DNA of 45,686 bases. Origin: Sphingomonas sp. CFBP 8760 (lineage in GTDB: Bacteria; Pseudomonadota; Alphaproteobacteria; Sphingomonadales; Sphingomonadaceae). The stretch covers positions 1 through 45,686 of the forward strand of contig NZ_JACYUG010000024.1 in the NCBI RefSeq assembly GCF_014841615.1. The letters are read 5' to 3'. Under the pieces are notes generated by a model, which was not told where the DNA came from, made no database searches, and worked only from the letters and a program-made list of their open reading frames with translations. Of the stretch, positions 1 through 8,202 are shown piece after piece. Position numbers and translations under genes: made by a program. Positions within the stretch are counted from its first letter, which is position 1, and every line of letters starts with the position of its first letter.

Positions 1-1
1 C

Positions 2-247
2 TGGACCGGTTCATATCAAACCCGCACCATCAATCGTCGGGACCAAACATCTAACGAAGAAGACGAAGCTGGAAATTTAGTCAGGAAGAGTTATAAAATT
101 GACCTTTCAAATATCGATATATTGTTTGCAAAAAACAGTGGTGTGTATAAGATAGCAAAAGTTTTATTGGATAATATTGACAAAATCTATGAAGAGGTAT
201 CACATAGGGTGTCGTCTAGGAAATCGTTTTCTATCGGACTTTTCTGA
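2..247 (+). CDS. C-terminal part of an unknown protein (cut by window start)
   Basis: An open frame with no internal stop runs from the window edge to TGA at 245-247 and gives 81 residues. The product is rich in Lys, Asn, Ile and Ser, with a hydrophilic helix-like stretch in its last 50 residues (for example LSNIDILFAKNSGVYKIAKV). Codon use is AT-rich, unlike every other gene in the window, which suggests horizontal acquisition. I do not recognise the family. The gene points toward the 3' end of the tRNA-Ser gene at 470, as expected for the edge of an integrated island. The frame is supported by length and consistent amino-acid make-up only. Confidence 0.55.
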   Translation, partial: WTGSYQTRTINRRDQTSNEEDEAGNLVRKSYKIDLSNIDILFAKNSGVYKIAKVLLDNIDKIYEEVSHRVSSRKSFSIGLF

Positions 248-469
248 AGATTTATGCAGATAATGATTATGATGAGATATTCGTCAAGCCAACGAGTGTA
301 GTGGCCTACATGCGTCGGTCTGCGCTTTCATGGTCCTAGCAAGACCGAATCAAAGCGCTTGGCGGTCCAGCGCTCTTTATTCATCATTTCAAAAATGTTG
401 GTCGCCTTGTTGGTCGGTTCGTTTAAACCAAAATAAAATCGTTTAAAAACAACAGCATAGCATAAATTC
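248..469. other. AT-rich gene-free stretch between partial gene and tRNA-Ser
   Basis: No convincing coding frame is visible on either strand. The stretch is AT-rich (for example the T/A-rich run 415-468) compared with the strongly GC-rich DNA right of the tRNA. It contains short repeats such as GTTGGTCG twice near 400-416 and CGTTTAAA twice near 419-447. It probably belongs to the same acquired segment as the partial gene to its left. Confidence 0.4.
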
Positions 470-559
470 TGGCGGAAGAGGTGGGATTCGAACCCACGGA
501 ACGGTTGCCCGCTCGCCGGTTTTCAAGACCGGTTCCTTAAACCACTCGGACACTCTTCC
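470..559 (-). tRNA. tRNA-Ser (anticodon UGA)
   Basis: Read on the minus strand, the gene begins GGAAGAGTG and ends CTCTTCCGCCA, so the acceptor stem pairs and the CCA is encoded. The anticodon loop reads CTTGAAA with anticodon TGA, flanked by an ACCGG/CCGGT stem. A long variable arm (GCGAGCGGGCAACCGT) marks a class II tRNA, and the T arm carries GGTTCGAATCC. All of these fit tRNA-Ser decoding UCN codons. The 3' end faces the AT-rich segment on the left, the side on which tRNA-targeting integrases insert elements. Confidence 0.97.
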
Positions 560-681
560 CGGATCGACCGCCGGCGGGGGCGATGGATGCGAGCCCTTCG
601 ATAGCGTCCGCGCCGATCCGTGCAACCCCAACGACGGCCGGGACTTGCCGATCGGGCGATACCCCGCGACAAGCCGCAGCC

Positions 682-1698
682 ATGTCGTTCACAAAATCGG
701 TGCTGGTCGCCGTCGCCCTCGTCGCCACCACGCCCGCCGTCGCACAGGACGATCCGTTCCAGTCCTATCTGGCCGGTGTCCGGACACGCGCGGTGGCGCA
801 GGGGGTGGCGGGGGCGACGGTCGACCGCGAATTTGCCGGACTGACCCTCAACCCCCGTGTCGTCGAGCTCGATCGCGGCCAGCCGGGCAATGTGCTGAGC
901 ACCAGCTTCTCGCCGTTCGCGCCCTATCGCGTCCAGCATGTCGACGCGGCCCGGATCGGGCGCGGGCGCAGCGTCTATCAGGCGCAGCGGCCCCGGCTGA
1001 CGGCGATCGAGGCGCAGACGGGGGTGCCCGAGTCGATCATGGTCGCGATCTGGGGGCATGAGACGAACTATGGCGCCTATACCGGCAATTTCGATCTCGT
1101 CCGGTCGCTGGCCAGCCTGGCGTTCGACGGGCGGCGGCGCTCGTTGTTCGAGGGGGAACTGATCGCCGCGTTGACGATGATCGATCGCGGCACGCCGCGG
1201 TCGCAACTGAAGGGCAGCTGGGCGGGCGCCACCGGTAATCCGCAGTTCCTGCCCTCGATCTATCTGCGCGTCGCGCGGGACGGCGATGGTGACGGTCGCG
1301 CCGACATCTGGAGCAGCCAGCCCGACACGCTCGCCTCGATCGCGAACTATTTCACCGATGCGGGCTGGCGGCGTGGTCAGCCCTGGGGGATGGCGGTGTC
1401 GGTACCGGCGGGGTTCGATCGCGCGGCGATCCGCAACACGCTGGTCAGCCCGCGCTGCCCCCGCGTGTTCCAGCGCCACAGCGGCTGGCGGAGCATGGCG
1501 GAATGGCGCGCGCTGGGACTGGTGCCGCAGGGTGGCGCCTGGCCGGCGGATAGCGTTCAGGCGACGCTGATGGAGCCGGACGGCGAGGGGGCGACCGCCT
1601 ATCTCCTGACCGGCAACTACCGTGTCATCCTGGATTACAACTGCTCGAATTTCTATGCGTTGTCGGTCGGGCTGCTGGCGGATGCCATCGCCGGATAA
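682..1698 (+). CDS. Lytic murein transglycosylase, MltB family
   Basis: The 338-residue product should cleave the MurNAc-GlcNAc bond of peptidoglycan in the periplasm, forming 1,6-anhydro ends. The start at 682 gives a clean signal peptide (MSFTKSVLVAVALVATTPAVAQ, cleavage near residue 22); an upstream in-frame ATG at 583 would add a non-signal-like extension. The catalytic Glu is probably residue 127 in WGHETNYGAY, the MltB-family signature. GSWAGATGNPQFLPS and DGDGDGRADIW are further MltB-type motifs (the latter matches the GDG/calcium-like loop of the family). No C-terminal peptidoglycan-binding domain is evident. Its 3' end overlaps the convergent MarR-type gene by 46 bp. Confidence 0.9.
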   Translation: MSFTKSVLVAVALVATTPAVAQDDPFQSYLAGVRTRAVAQGVAGATVDREFAGLTLNPRVVELDRGQPGNVLSTSFSPFAPYRVQHVDAARIGRGRSVYQAQRPRLTAIEAQTGVPESIMVAIWGHETNYGAYTGNFDLVRSLASLAFDGRRRSLFEGELIAALTMIDRGTPRSQLKGSWAGATGNPQFLPSIYLRVARDGDGDGRADIWSSQPDTLASIANYFTDAGWRRGQPWGMAVSVPAGFDRAAIRNTLVSPRCPRVFQRHSGWRSMAEWRALGLVPQGGAWPADSVQATLMEPDGEGATAYLLTGNYRVILDYNCSNFYALSVGLLADAIAG

Positions 1699-2204
1699 CG
1701 AGCACCGCCGCCGCCGATGCCATGCAGCCGCGCGAAATGCCCGCGCGCCTCTTCACCCATCAGATTCTGCATCACCATCCAGAACCCGGCGACCGCCGGC
1801 CCGCCCGCCGCGGCATAAGCCTGCGCCATGTTGTGCCGCATATCCGCGAACAGCACCATTTCGAGTTCCGCCCCGGCCTCGGTAAGGCTCAGCAGGCGCT
1901 GGCGCCGATCGCGATCGCCCGGCCGCTGGCTGAGCAGGCCCTTGTCGGTCAACTGGCGGGCGACGCGGGCGAACGACTGCTTCGCGATGCTCAGGATGGC
2001 CAGCAATTCGCCAACCGTCATCTCCGGGCGACGCGCCACGAAGTACAGAACGCGGTGATGAGCCCGCCCCAGACCCCATCGAGCCAGTTCCTCGTCCGCT
2101 TTGCGCAGGTGGCGGCTGTGCGCGAACAGCATCAGGTCCATGCCGCCACGGATGGCGTCTTCACGCAGGAACAGATCGGCGGGGGGTGGGATCAGCGTTA
2201 TCAC
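1653..2204 (-). CDS. MarR family transcriptional regulator
   Basis: The 183-residue product has the MarR winged-helix layout: a dimerisation helix, then helix-turn-helix around residues 60-90 (MTVGELLAILSIAKQSFARV), and a wing with DRDRRQRLLSLTEAG, the family's conserved DxRxxxLxLT pattern. It lies 82 bp downstream of aroB on the same strand but has its own upstream space holding a small inverted repeat. Its target cannot be read from context. The last codons overlap the convergent transglycosylase gene. The Gly-rich C-terminal tail beyond about residue 160 is not part of the usual fold. Confidence 0.9.
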   Translation of the reverse strand: MITLIPPPADLFLREDAIRGGMDLMLFAHSRHLRKADEELARWGLGRAHHRVLYFVARRPEMTVGELLAILSIAKQSFARVARQLTDKGLLSQRPGDRDRRQRLLSLTEAGAELEMVLFADMRHNMAQAYAAAGGPAVAGFWMVMQNLMGEEARGHFARLHGIGGGGARYPAMASASSPTDNA

Positions 2205-2225
2205 ATGCTGACACTAACCCAGATC

Positions 2226-2238
2226 GAGTTAAAAACTC
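2226..2238. promoter_or_regulatory. Candidate MarR operator (GAGTT-AAA-AACTC)
   Basis: A perfect 5-bp inverted repeat with a 3-bp spacer lies about 22 bp upstream of the marR-like start codon, in an otherwise AT-richer 82-bp gap. MarR proteins often repress their own promoters through short palindromes at this position. It is short enough to be chance. Confidence 0.25.
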
Positions 2239-2286
2239 CAGTAGCTGTTATTTGCCCCGACCGATAGGCAGCATATCCGCCGTTTT

Positions 2287-3432
2287 TTAGACCCTTTTTG
2301 GTTCGTTATCCAAAAATTGTTCGATATCAATGAGATCAACGGTTCGATCGAGATAGGTCGCACCGATGCCCCGGGCGAGCAGAAACGGCAGTGTCCCCGC
2401 CGCCATTTTTTTATCATGCCGCATATGTGTCACTAATTGCACACCGTCCGCCGCGATGCCGCTGGCCGCGAGTCCGTCGGGCAGGCCGACGGCACGAAAA
2501 TGGGCAGAGACGCGGTCCGAATCGGCGGCCGGGCACAAGCCGCGACCCGCCGAATAGCGAAAGGCCAGGGATATCCCCGCCGCCACGCCCTCGCCATGGA
2601 TCAGCCGGCCATCGAACCCTGCTTCGGCCTCCAGCGCATGGCCGAAGGTGTGGCCCAGATTGAGCAGGGCGCGGATGCCGCCCGTCTCGTGTTCGTCGGC
2701 CGCGACGATCCGCGCCTTGGCGCTGACGGCATGGGTGATGGCATGGAGTCGGGCCGCGGGATCGCCGGCCAGCAGTGCTGCCCCATGTTCCTCGCACCAT
2801 GCGAAGAAATCCGCATCGTCGATCAGACCGTATTTCACGACCTCCGCATAACCGGCCCGCACTTCGCGTGAAGGCAGCGTGTCAAGCACGGTCGGGTCGA
2901 TCAGTACCAGCGCCGGCTGATGGAACGCCCCGATCAGGTTCTTGCCGGCGGCGGTATTGATCGCGGTCTTGCCGCCGACCGACGAATCGACCTGTGCCAG
3001 CAGGGTGGTGGGAATCTGCACGAAGCCGCAGCCGCGCTTCAGGATGGCGCAGGCGAAGCCGACCAGATCGCCGATCACCCCGCCACCGAGCGCGACGACA
3101 TGATCGCCGCGTTCCACCCCCAGCCGCAACAGCCAGTCGCATACCCGCTCCAGCGTCGACCAGCTCTTGCTGGCTTCCCCCGCCGGCAGGACCAGCGCCT
3201 CGGTCGTCACGCCGGCCGCCGACAAGCCATCGGCCAGCGTCGCCAGATGCGTCCCCAGATGCTCGTCGGTGACGATCGCCATCGTGCGCCCCCGGGCCAG
3301 TGGCGCGAGGTGATCGGCCGCGCGCGCCAGCAGGCCGTTCTCGATCACGATCGGGTAACGTCGCGCGCCCAGCTCCACTATCACCGTGCGGGGGGCGAGC
3401 GCGGTGTCGGCGGTATCTGTGGAAAGGGTCAT
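2287..3432 (-). CDS. aroB: 3-dehydroquinate synthase
   Basis: This enzyme converts DAHP to 3-dehydroquinate, step two of the shikimate pathway, using NAD+ and a divalent metal. The 381-residue length is normal. The NAD-binding signature GGGVIGDLVGFACAILKRG is followed by IPTTLLAQVDSSVGGKTAIN and KNLIGAFHQP, all hallmark AroB motifs. The metal-ligand histidines are visible in NLGHTFGHALEAE and LIHGEGVAAG. The start at 3432 overlaps the aroK stop by 4 bp (ATGA), so the two genes form a translationally coupled aroK-aroB unit. The first 15 residues are a variable extension. Confidence 0.97.
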   Translation of the reverse strand: MTLSTDTADTALAPRTVIVELGARRYPIVIENGLLARAADHLAPLARGRTMAIVTDEHLGTHLATLADGLSAAGVTTEALVLPAGEASKSWSTLERVCDWLLRLGVERGDHVVALGGGVIGDLVGFACAILKRGCGFVQIPTTLLAQVDSSVGGKTAINTAAGKNLIGAFHQPALVLIDPTVLDTLPSREVRAGYAEVVKYGLIDDADFFAWCEEHGAALLAGDPAARLHAITHAVSAKARIVAADEHETGGIRALLNLGHTFGHALEAEAGFDGRLIHGEGVAAGISLAFRYSAGRGLCPAADSDRVSAHFRAVGLPDGLAASGIAADGVQLVTHMRHDKKMAAGTLPFLLARGIGATYLDRTVDLIDIEQFLDNEPKRV

Positions 3433-3959
3433 CGTCCGATCGCCTTCAGGATCGCCGCGACGGTCGCCTCGTGGGGGCCGCGCTGGCTGGAGATATGAAT
3501 GTGCGCCTGCGCGTAGAACGGATCGCGCTGCTCGGCGAGGTCGGCGAGCACGCGGCGCGGGTCGCGCCCGCGCAGCAGGGGGCGGGTATCGCGCCGCTTG
3601 ACCCGCTCGGCCAGCACGTCGGGATGCGCGTTCAGCCAGATCGCGGTCGATTGCGCCAGGATCAGGGCGCGCGTCTCGTCGTTCACGAACGCGCCGCCGC
3701 CGGTGGCGATCACCTTGGGCGTGCCATCCATCAGCCGGGCGATCACGCGGCGCTCGCCGTCGCGGAAATAGGGTTCGCCATATTCGGCGAAAATCTCGGT
3801 GATCGACATGTCGGCGGCCGATTCGATTTCATGATCGGCATCGACGAACGGTACCGCCAGCCGCACCGCCAGCCGACGACCGACCGTGGATTTGCCGACG
3901 CCCATCAACCCGACGAGCACGATCGGCCTGCCGGTCCAGGGGGAGTGGCTTTGCATCAT
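3429..3959 (-). CDS. aroK: Shikimate kinase
   Basis: This enzyme phosphorylates shikimate at the 3-hydroxyl using ATP. The 176-residue product has the P-loop GLMGVGKSTVG, the shikimate-binding DADHEIE segment, the GGGAF motif (ATGGGAFV), and the lid arginine in RRDTRPLL. It is the first gene of the aroK-aroB pair. The start MMQSHSPW lies two bases from the left end of a 101-bp divergent gap that also serves the small membrane protein at 4061. A second ATG one codon later is an equally good start. Confidence 0.96.
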   Translation of the reverse strand: MMQSHSPWTGRPIVLVGLMGVGKSTVGRRLAVRLAVPFVDADHEIESAADMSITEIFAEYGEPYFRDGERRVIARLMDGTPKVIATGGGAFVNDETRALILAQSTAIWLNAHPDVLAERVKRRDTRPLLRGRDPRRVLADLAEQRDPFYAQAHIHISSQRGPHEATVAAILKAIGR

Positions 3960-4060
3960 CGTTGGCCGCGCTATACAGCCGGGACGCGTCCACGCAAAAG
4001 CGCGTGTTGCAGCCCTATCTATATCTATTCGCCTGTTCGCGTCCGTACCGAGGTTTGCCC

Positions 4061-4195
4061 ATGTCCCGCCTGATCGTCTCCATCGCCGTCATCCTCGTCG
4101 TGGTGGTGGGCGGGTTGTTCCTGCTGGCCGGTCGCAGCGGCGAGCGGCCGGTCACCCAGGTCGAAAAGCAGGTCGTGCTTGCGAACCTCCAGTAA
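4061..4195 (+). CDS. Small single-pass membrane protein (44 aa)
   Basis: The 44-residue product is short and begins MSRLIVSIAVILVVVVGGLF, a single hydrophobic helix, followed by a short charged tail (RSGERPVTQVEKQVV). A GAGG ribosome-binding site lies about 8 bases upstream of this ATG (ACCGAGGTTTGCCC), which supports it over the in-frame ATG at 3962. Its stop lies inside the next gene, whose TTG start is at 4179, so the two overlap by 17 bp and are probably translated together. The function is unknown; the tail would face the periplasm or cytoplasm depending on orientation. Confidence 0.6.
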   Translation: MSRLIVSIAVILVVVVGGLFLLAGRSGERPVTQVEKQVVLANLQ

Positions 4196-5981
4196 GGCGC
4201 TGGCCGCCGCCCTGCTGGCCGCGACCGCGGTGGCGGTGACGGCGCAGGACCGCCCCGAATCGATCCTGCCCCCGGGGTTCGGCGACCCGGCACCACCGCC
4301 GCGCCCCGCGGCAACACGGGCGGCACCGCCGCGCGGTACGCCGACGCCGGCTCCGCGGGCGACGGCGACCGGACCCGCCCCGGCATCGACGCCGGTCGCG
4401 CCGACAAACGATCCCGCAGGTGCGGTGGTGCAACCGCTGCCGCTCGACACGCCGTCGCCCAGCCCGACGGCGAGTCCTACCCCGGTCGACCGGGCGGCGC
4501 TGGCTGCCTATGAGATGCCGCTGTTCGCCCGTCGATCGCTGTCGCGCGTCGGCGCGACGGACGAGGTCGCGGCTGACGCGTTCGGTGATGCCGATGGCGG
4601 CTATCTGGAGGCGCTGATGCGGCGCACCGCCGCGCCGTTGCCGTCCCGCTGGCTGTCGATCCTGTTGCGGCGCACGCTGACGGCCGAACTGGATACGCCC
4701 GCCGGGCTGAACGGCGCCGATTATGCCGCGGAGCGGGCGTGGCTGTTGCTGCGCATGGGCGAATCGGTGGCGGCCCAGGCGCTGGTGCAACGCGTCGACA
4801 ATGCCGACTACACCCCCAAGCTCTATCAGGTTGCGCTTAACGCGATGCTGGCGACGGGGGACCCGGCCGGTCTGTGTCCGCTTGCCGATGCCGGTCTCGC
4901 CACGACGCGCGAGGGCGCCTGGGCGCTGGCCCAGCCGATCTGCGCGGCGCTGGCCGGCAATGGCCGTGCGGCGCGCGCCGGGCTGGCCGCGGTGCGCCGC
5001 CGCCGCTTCGCCAGCGATATCGACCTGCGACTGGCGCAGAAGGTGATCGGTGCCGGCGGGCAGGGGCGGCAGGCGGTCACGATCGAATGGGACATGGTCG
5101 ACCGGTTGACGATCTGGCGGTTCGGTCTGGCCGCCGCCACCGGGGCGGCGATGCCCGACGCGCTGGTCGCTGCCGCCGGCCCGCAGGTGACCGGCTGGCG
5201 CGCGCTGCTGCCGATGCTGTCGCCCGCCGTCCGGCTGGCCGCGGCGGAGACGGCGGCGGCGCAGGGCGTGTTGTCCAACGTCGCGCTGGTCGACCTGTAT
5301 GGCGTGCTGGCCGCGGACGACGATACCGCCTCCACGGCAAGGGCAACCGCCGAGGATCTGCGCACCGCCTATGCCGATGCCGACGCCGCCGTCCGGCTGG
5401 CGGCGCTGCGGCGGCTATGGGGCGGTGAACCGAACTATGCGCGCCTTGTCCTCACCGCCCGCGCGGCCGTGCGCCAGCCGGTGCGCGGCGGGGTGGAGGA
5501 GGTCGACCGGCTCGTCGCGGCGATGCTGGCTGCCGGGCTCGATCGCAGTGCCGCGCGCTGGGCCGGCATGGCCCCGGCGGGCAGCGACGCATGGGCGATG
5601 ATCGCGCTCGCCGATCCGGATGCCCGCCGCCGGTTCGGGGCGGGCGACGTGCAGGGATATGGCGGCGGCGACGTGAAGCGGCGGCTGTTCTTCGCCGGAC
5701 TGGCGGGGCTGGGGCGGATCGCCACCGCCGACGTTACGCCGCTGGCGCAGGAACTGGGGGTGCCGATCGGCACCGGGGACAGCTGGACCCGCGCGCTGGA
5801 CCGGGCCGTGGACGATGGCCAGCCCGGTACGGTCGCGCTGCTTGCGGCGACGGGTATGCAGGCGGCCGGGTGGCGCGGCGTGCCGCCCGCCGCGCTCTAT
5901 CGCATCGTCGCGGCGCTGCGCGCGGTCGGCCTGGAGGGCGAGGCGCGGATGATCGCGGCCGAGGCGATCGCCCGCGCATGA
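4179..5981 (+). CDS. Secreted protein of unknown function, Pro-rich N-terminus
   Basis: The 600-residue product probably starts at TTG 4179, inside the end of the preceding small gene. It then has a textbook signal peptide (RTSSKALAAALLAATAVAVTA, cleavage near residue 22). Residues about 30-110 are low-complexity Pro/Ala/Thr (repeated PAP, TPTP and PSPSP), probably a periplasmic spacer. The rest is Ala/Leu-rich helical sequence resembling a solenoid of helical hairpins, with no enzyme motif I recognise. It ends with ATGA overlapping the xerD start, so the small membrane protein, this gene and xerD form one unit. The role is unknown; an envelope scaffold is one guess. Confidence 0.75.
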   Translation: MRTSSKALAAALLAATAVAVTAQDRPESILPPGFGDPAPPPRPAATRAAPPRGTPTPAPRATATGPAPASTPVAPTNDPAGAVVQPLPLDTPSPSPTASPTPVDRAALAAYEMPLFARRSLSRVGATDEVAADAFGDADGGYLEALMRRTAAPLPSRWLSILLRRTLTAELDTPAGLNGADYAAERAWLLLRMGESVAAQALVQRVDNADYTPKLYQVALNAMLATGDPAGLCPLADAGLATTREGAWALAQPICAALAGNGRAARAGLAAVRRRRFASDIDLRLAQKVIGAGGQGRQAVTIEWDMVDRLTIWRFGLAAATGAAMPDALVAAAGPQVTGWRALLPMLSPAVRLAAAETAAAQGVLSNVALVDLYGVLAADDDTASTARATAEDLRTAYADADAAVRLAALRRLWGGEPNYARLVLTARAAVRQPVRGGVEEVDRLVAAMLAAGLDRSAARWAGMAPAGSDAWAMIALADPDARRRFGAGDVQGYGGGDVKRRLFFAGLAGLGRIATADVTPLAQELGVPIGTGDSWTRALDRAVDDGQPGTVALLAATGMQAAGWRGVPPAALYRIVAALRAVGLEGEARMIAAEAIARA

Positions 5982-6883
5982 CCGGCCCTTCCGACCGGAC
6001 GCTGATCGACCGATTCCTCGAAATGATGGCGGCGGAGGCGGGAGCCGCGGCGAACACGATCGCGGCCTATCGCAGCGACCTGTCGCTCGCCTCGGCGGTG
6101 CTGGACGGGGGACTGGCGGGGGCGGAGGCGGAGGCGCTGGCGCGGCTCGCCGACGAGTGGCGCGCGCTGGCCACCCCCACCGTCGCGCGCAAGTCGGCGG
6201 CGTTGCGGCGGTTCTTCGCCTTCCTGCGCGACGAGGGGCATCGTGCCGACGATCCGGGCGTAGCGCTGCCCCGGCCCGGCGCCACCCGGCCGCTGCCCAG
6301 GGCGCTGAGCCATGCCGATGTCGACCAACTGTTCGCGGTCGTCGCGGAGCGGGTGGCGGCGGCGAATCCGGCCGCCGCCGACCTGCGGCTCGCCGCGCTG
6401 GTCGAGCTGCTCTACGGATCGGGACTGCGCGCGACCGAACTCGTCTCCCTGTCGCGCAATGCGGTGGCACCCGACCGGCCTTATCTGATCGTGCGGGGCA
6501 AGGGCGACAAGGAACGCCTGGTCCCGCTATCCGATCGTGCGCGGGCGGCGGTGGCGGCGTGGCGGGTGCATGTGCCGGCGGAGCGGGCCTATCTGTTCCC
6601 GTCGGGCCGCGGTCACCTGACCCGCATCCGCCTGTATCAGCTTATCAAGGCGTTGGCGGCCGATGCCGGCATCCCGCCGGACCGGGTCAGCCCGCATGTG
6701 CTGCGTCATGCCTTCGCCACCCATCTGCTGGCAGGGGGCGCGGACCTCCGGGCATTGCAGACGATGCTGGGCCATGCCGACATCGCGACGACCGAAATCT
6801 ACACGCATGTCGACGCGTCGCGGCTGGTCGAACTGGTGACGACGCGGCATCCGCTCGTTGACCTTCCCGGCCGCCGGTCCTAA
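5978..6883 (+). CDS. xerD: Tyrosine recombinase XerC/XerD (probably XerD)
   Basis: This is a site-specific recombinase that resolves chromosome dimers at dif together with its partner Xer protein. The 301-residue length fits. The SAM-like core-binding domain spans about residues 1-105. The catalytic residues are all visible: Arg151 in GSGLRATEL, Lys in GKGDKER, His240 and Arg243 in HVLRHAFATH, His266 in GHADIATTEIYTH, and nucleophile Tyr275. The ATG at 5978 overlaps the upstream stop by 4 bp. The pairing with accA is that of the housekeeping gene rather than of a phage or island integrase. XerC versus XerD cannot be settled without alignment. Confidence 0.93.
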   Translation: MTGPSDRTLIDRFLEMMAAEAGAAANTIAAYRSDLSLASAVLDGGLAGAEAEALARLADEWRALATPTVARKSAALRRFFAFLRDEGHRADDPGVALPRPGATRPLPRALSHADVDQLFAVVAERVAAANPAAADLRLAALVELLYGSGLRATELVSLSRNAVAPDRPYLIVRGKGDKERLVPLSDRARAAVAAWRVHVPAERAYLFPSGRGHLTRIRLYQLIKALAADAGIPPDRVSPHVLRHAFATHLLAGGADLRALQTMLGHADIATTEIYTHVDASRLVELVTTRHPLVDLPGRRS

Positions 6884-6892
6884 CCGCCGCCG

Positions 6893-7840
6893 ATGCCAAG
6901 TTTCCTCGACTTCGAGAAGCCGATCGCCGAATTGCAGGGGCGGATCGACGAACTGCGCGAAACCGCTGCCAACGGCGATGTCGATATCGCCGCCGATGTG
7001 CAGCGGCTTCAGGCCAAATCCGACAAGCTGTTGCGCGATACCTTCGCCAAGCTGACGCCGTGGCAGAAGACGCAGGTGGCCCGACATCCGGAACGTCCGC
7101 ATTTCCGCGATTATGTCGCCGGGCTGTTCGACGAATGGCTGCCGCTGGCCGGGGACCGGGCCTTCGCCGATGACCAGGCGATCCTGGGCGGTTTCGCGAC
7201 TTTCCGCGGGCGCAAGATCCTGGTGATCGGCCACGAAAAGGGTGACGACACCGCCAGCCGGCTTCGCCATAATTTCGGGATGGGCAAGCCGGAGGGGTAC
7301 CGCAAGGCGATCCGTCTGGTCGAACTGGCCGACCGATTCGGCCTGCCGGTGGTGACGCTGGTCGATACGTCCGGCGCGTTTCCCGGTATCCAGGCGGAGG
7401 AACGCGGTCAGGCGGAGGCGATCGCGCGGTCGACCGAGGCATGTCTGGCGGCGGGCGTCCCGGTGATCGCGGCGGTGGTGGGCGAGGGTGGCTCCGGCGG
7501 CGCGATCGCGCTGGCGGCGGGCAACCGCGTCATCATGTTCGAACATGCGGTCTATTCGGTCATCAGTCCGGAGGGCTGCGCCTCGATCCTGTGGCGTACC
7601 GCTGACCGGGCGCCCGACGCGGCGGAGGCGATGCGGGTGACCGCGCAGGACCTGAAATCGCTGGGGGTGATCGACACGATCGTTCCCGAGCCGCTGGGCG
7701 GCGCGCATCGCGTGCCCGTCACCGCGATCGCCGCGCTGGGCGATGCGATCGAGGCGGCGCTGGCCGACCTGACGCCGCTGTCCGCGCAGCAACTGCGCAG
7801 CGAACGCCGCGCCAAGTTCCTGAAGATGGGCCGGCTTTAA
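6893..7840 (+). CDS. accA: Acetyl-CoA carboxylase carboxyltransferase subunit alpha
   Basis: This subunit, with AccD, transfers the carboxyl group from carboxybiotin to acetyl-CoA to make malonyl-CoA for fatty-acid synthesis. The 315-residue length matches AccA. Typical segments are FLDFEKPIAELQGRIDELR at the N-terminus, FRGRKILVIGHEKGDD, NFGMGKPEGYRKA, LVDTSGAFPGIQAEERGQ and the oxyanion-forming GEGGSGGAIAL. The zinc ribbon belongs to AccD and is correctly absent here. It begins 9 bp after xerD. A GC-rich hairpin follows at 7863-7892. Confidence 0.97.
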   Translation: MPSFLDFEKPIAELQGRIDELRETAANGDVDIAADVQRLQAKSDKLLRDTFAKLTPWQKTQVARHPERPHFRDYVAGLFDEWLPLAGDRAFADDQAILGGFATFRGRKILVIGHEKGDDTASRLRHNFGMGKPEGYRKAIRLVELADRFGLPVVTLVDTSGAFPGIQAEERGQAEAIARSTEACLAAGVPVIAAVVGEGGSGGAIALAAGNRVIMFEHAVYSVISPEGCASILWRTADRAPDAAEAMRVTAQDLKSLGVIDTIVPEPLGGAHRVPVTAIAALGDAIEAALADLTPLSAQQLRSERRAKFLKMGRL

Positions 7841-7862
7841 AGCGATCATCCCGGACATGACA

Positions 7863-7892
7863 GGGGCGGCGGACCCGTAAGCCCGCCGCCCC
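7863..7892. terminator. GC-rich hairpin between accA and flp
   Basis: A perfect 10-bp inverted repeat (GGGGCGGCGG and CCGCCGCCCC) with a 10-base loop lies 22 bp after the accA stop. It sits between convergent genes, so it could end transcription from both sides. There is no clear T-tract, which weakens the call as an intrinsic terminator. Confidence 0.5.
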
Positions 7893-7900
7893 CGCGTGGT

Positions 7901-7921
7901 AATCGTCCTGCGGGGACGATT
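7901..7921. terminator. Second hairpin at the end of the Flp pilin gene
   Basis: An 8-bp perfect inverted repeat (AATCGTCC and GGACGATT, 5-base loop) overlaps the stop codon of the pilin gene at 7920-7922. It stands next to the 7863-7892 hairpin. It may stabilise the pilin mRNA 3' end or assist termination. Confidence 0.35.
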
Positions 7922-8081
7922 ACTTCATGTTGTTGGCGACCATGTTGAAGGTTGAGTTGAGCTTGGTGCCCAGGCTGGTCATGGCGCCGATGGCGGCAAC
8001 GGCGATCAGCGCGGCGATCAGGCCGTATTCGATCGCGGTGGCACCCTTGTTATTCTTGAAAATGGTGCGAATCGTCTTCAT
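7920..8081 (-). CDS. Flp/Fap-type pilin (class IVb pilin)
   Basis: The 53-residue prepilin begins MKTIRTIFKNNKGATAIEYG. It has a short basic leader, the Gly|Ala prepilin-peptidase site followed by TAIEYGLIAALIAVAAIGA (conserved Glu at +5 and Tyr at +6), and a hydrophobic helix, which is the full signature of Flp pilins secreted by Tad systems. The ATG at 8081 is chosen because GGAG lies 8 bases upstream; an in-frame ATG at 8093 precedes that site. No tad/cpa assembly genes are in the window, so it must be served from elsewhere. It is followed by two hairpins. Confidence 0.93.
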   Translation of the reverse strand: MKTIRTIFKNNKGATAIEYGLIAALIAVAAIGAMTSLGTKLNSTFNMVANNMK

Positions 8082-8202
8082 TCCGGTCTCCATCGTTGGC
8101 GAAGCTTCAGTACCCGGTCGTGCCGGATAGTCCGGATCGACCCTTGTTCATTACCCGGACGGAGGTTGAAGAATGTTTAAGGTCGATGTTATTTGGCTTT
8201 GA

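Noticed and set aside
523..1479. Long minus-strand frame over the lytic transglycosylase gene
   Set aside because: Arg/Pro/Gly/His-rich text without domains, overlapping the tRNA; it is a frame shadow of high-GC coding DNA.
5978..6883. Island integrase responsible for the segment at the tRNA
   Set aside because: Length, motifs and the accA neighbourhood fit the housekeeping Xer recombinase; it lies in core DNA on the other side of the tRNA.
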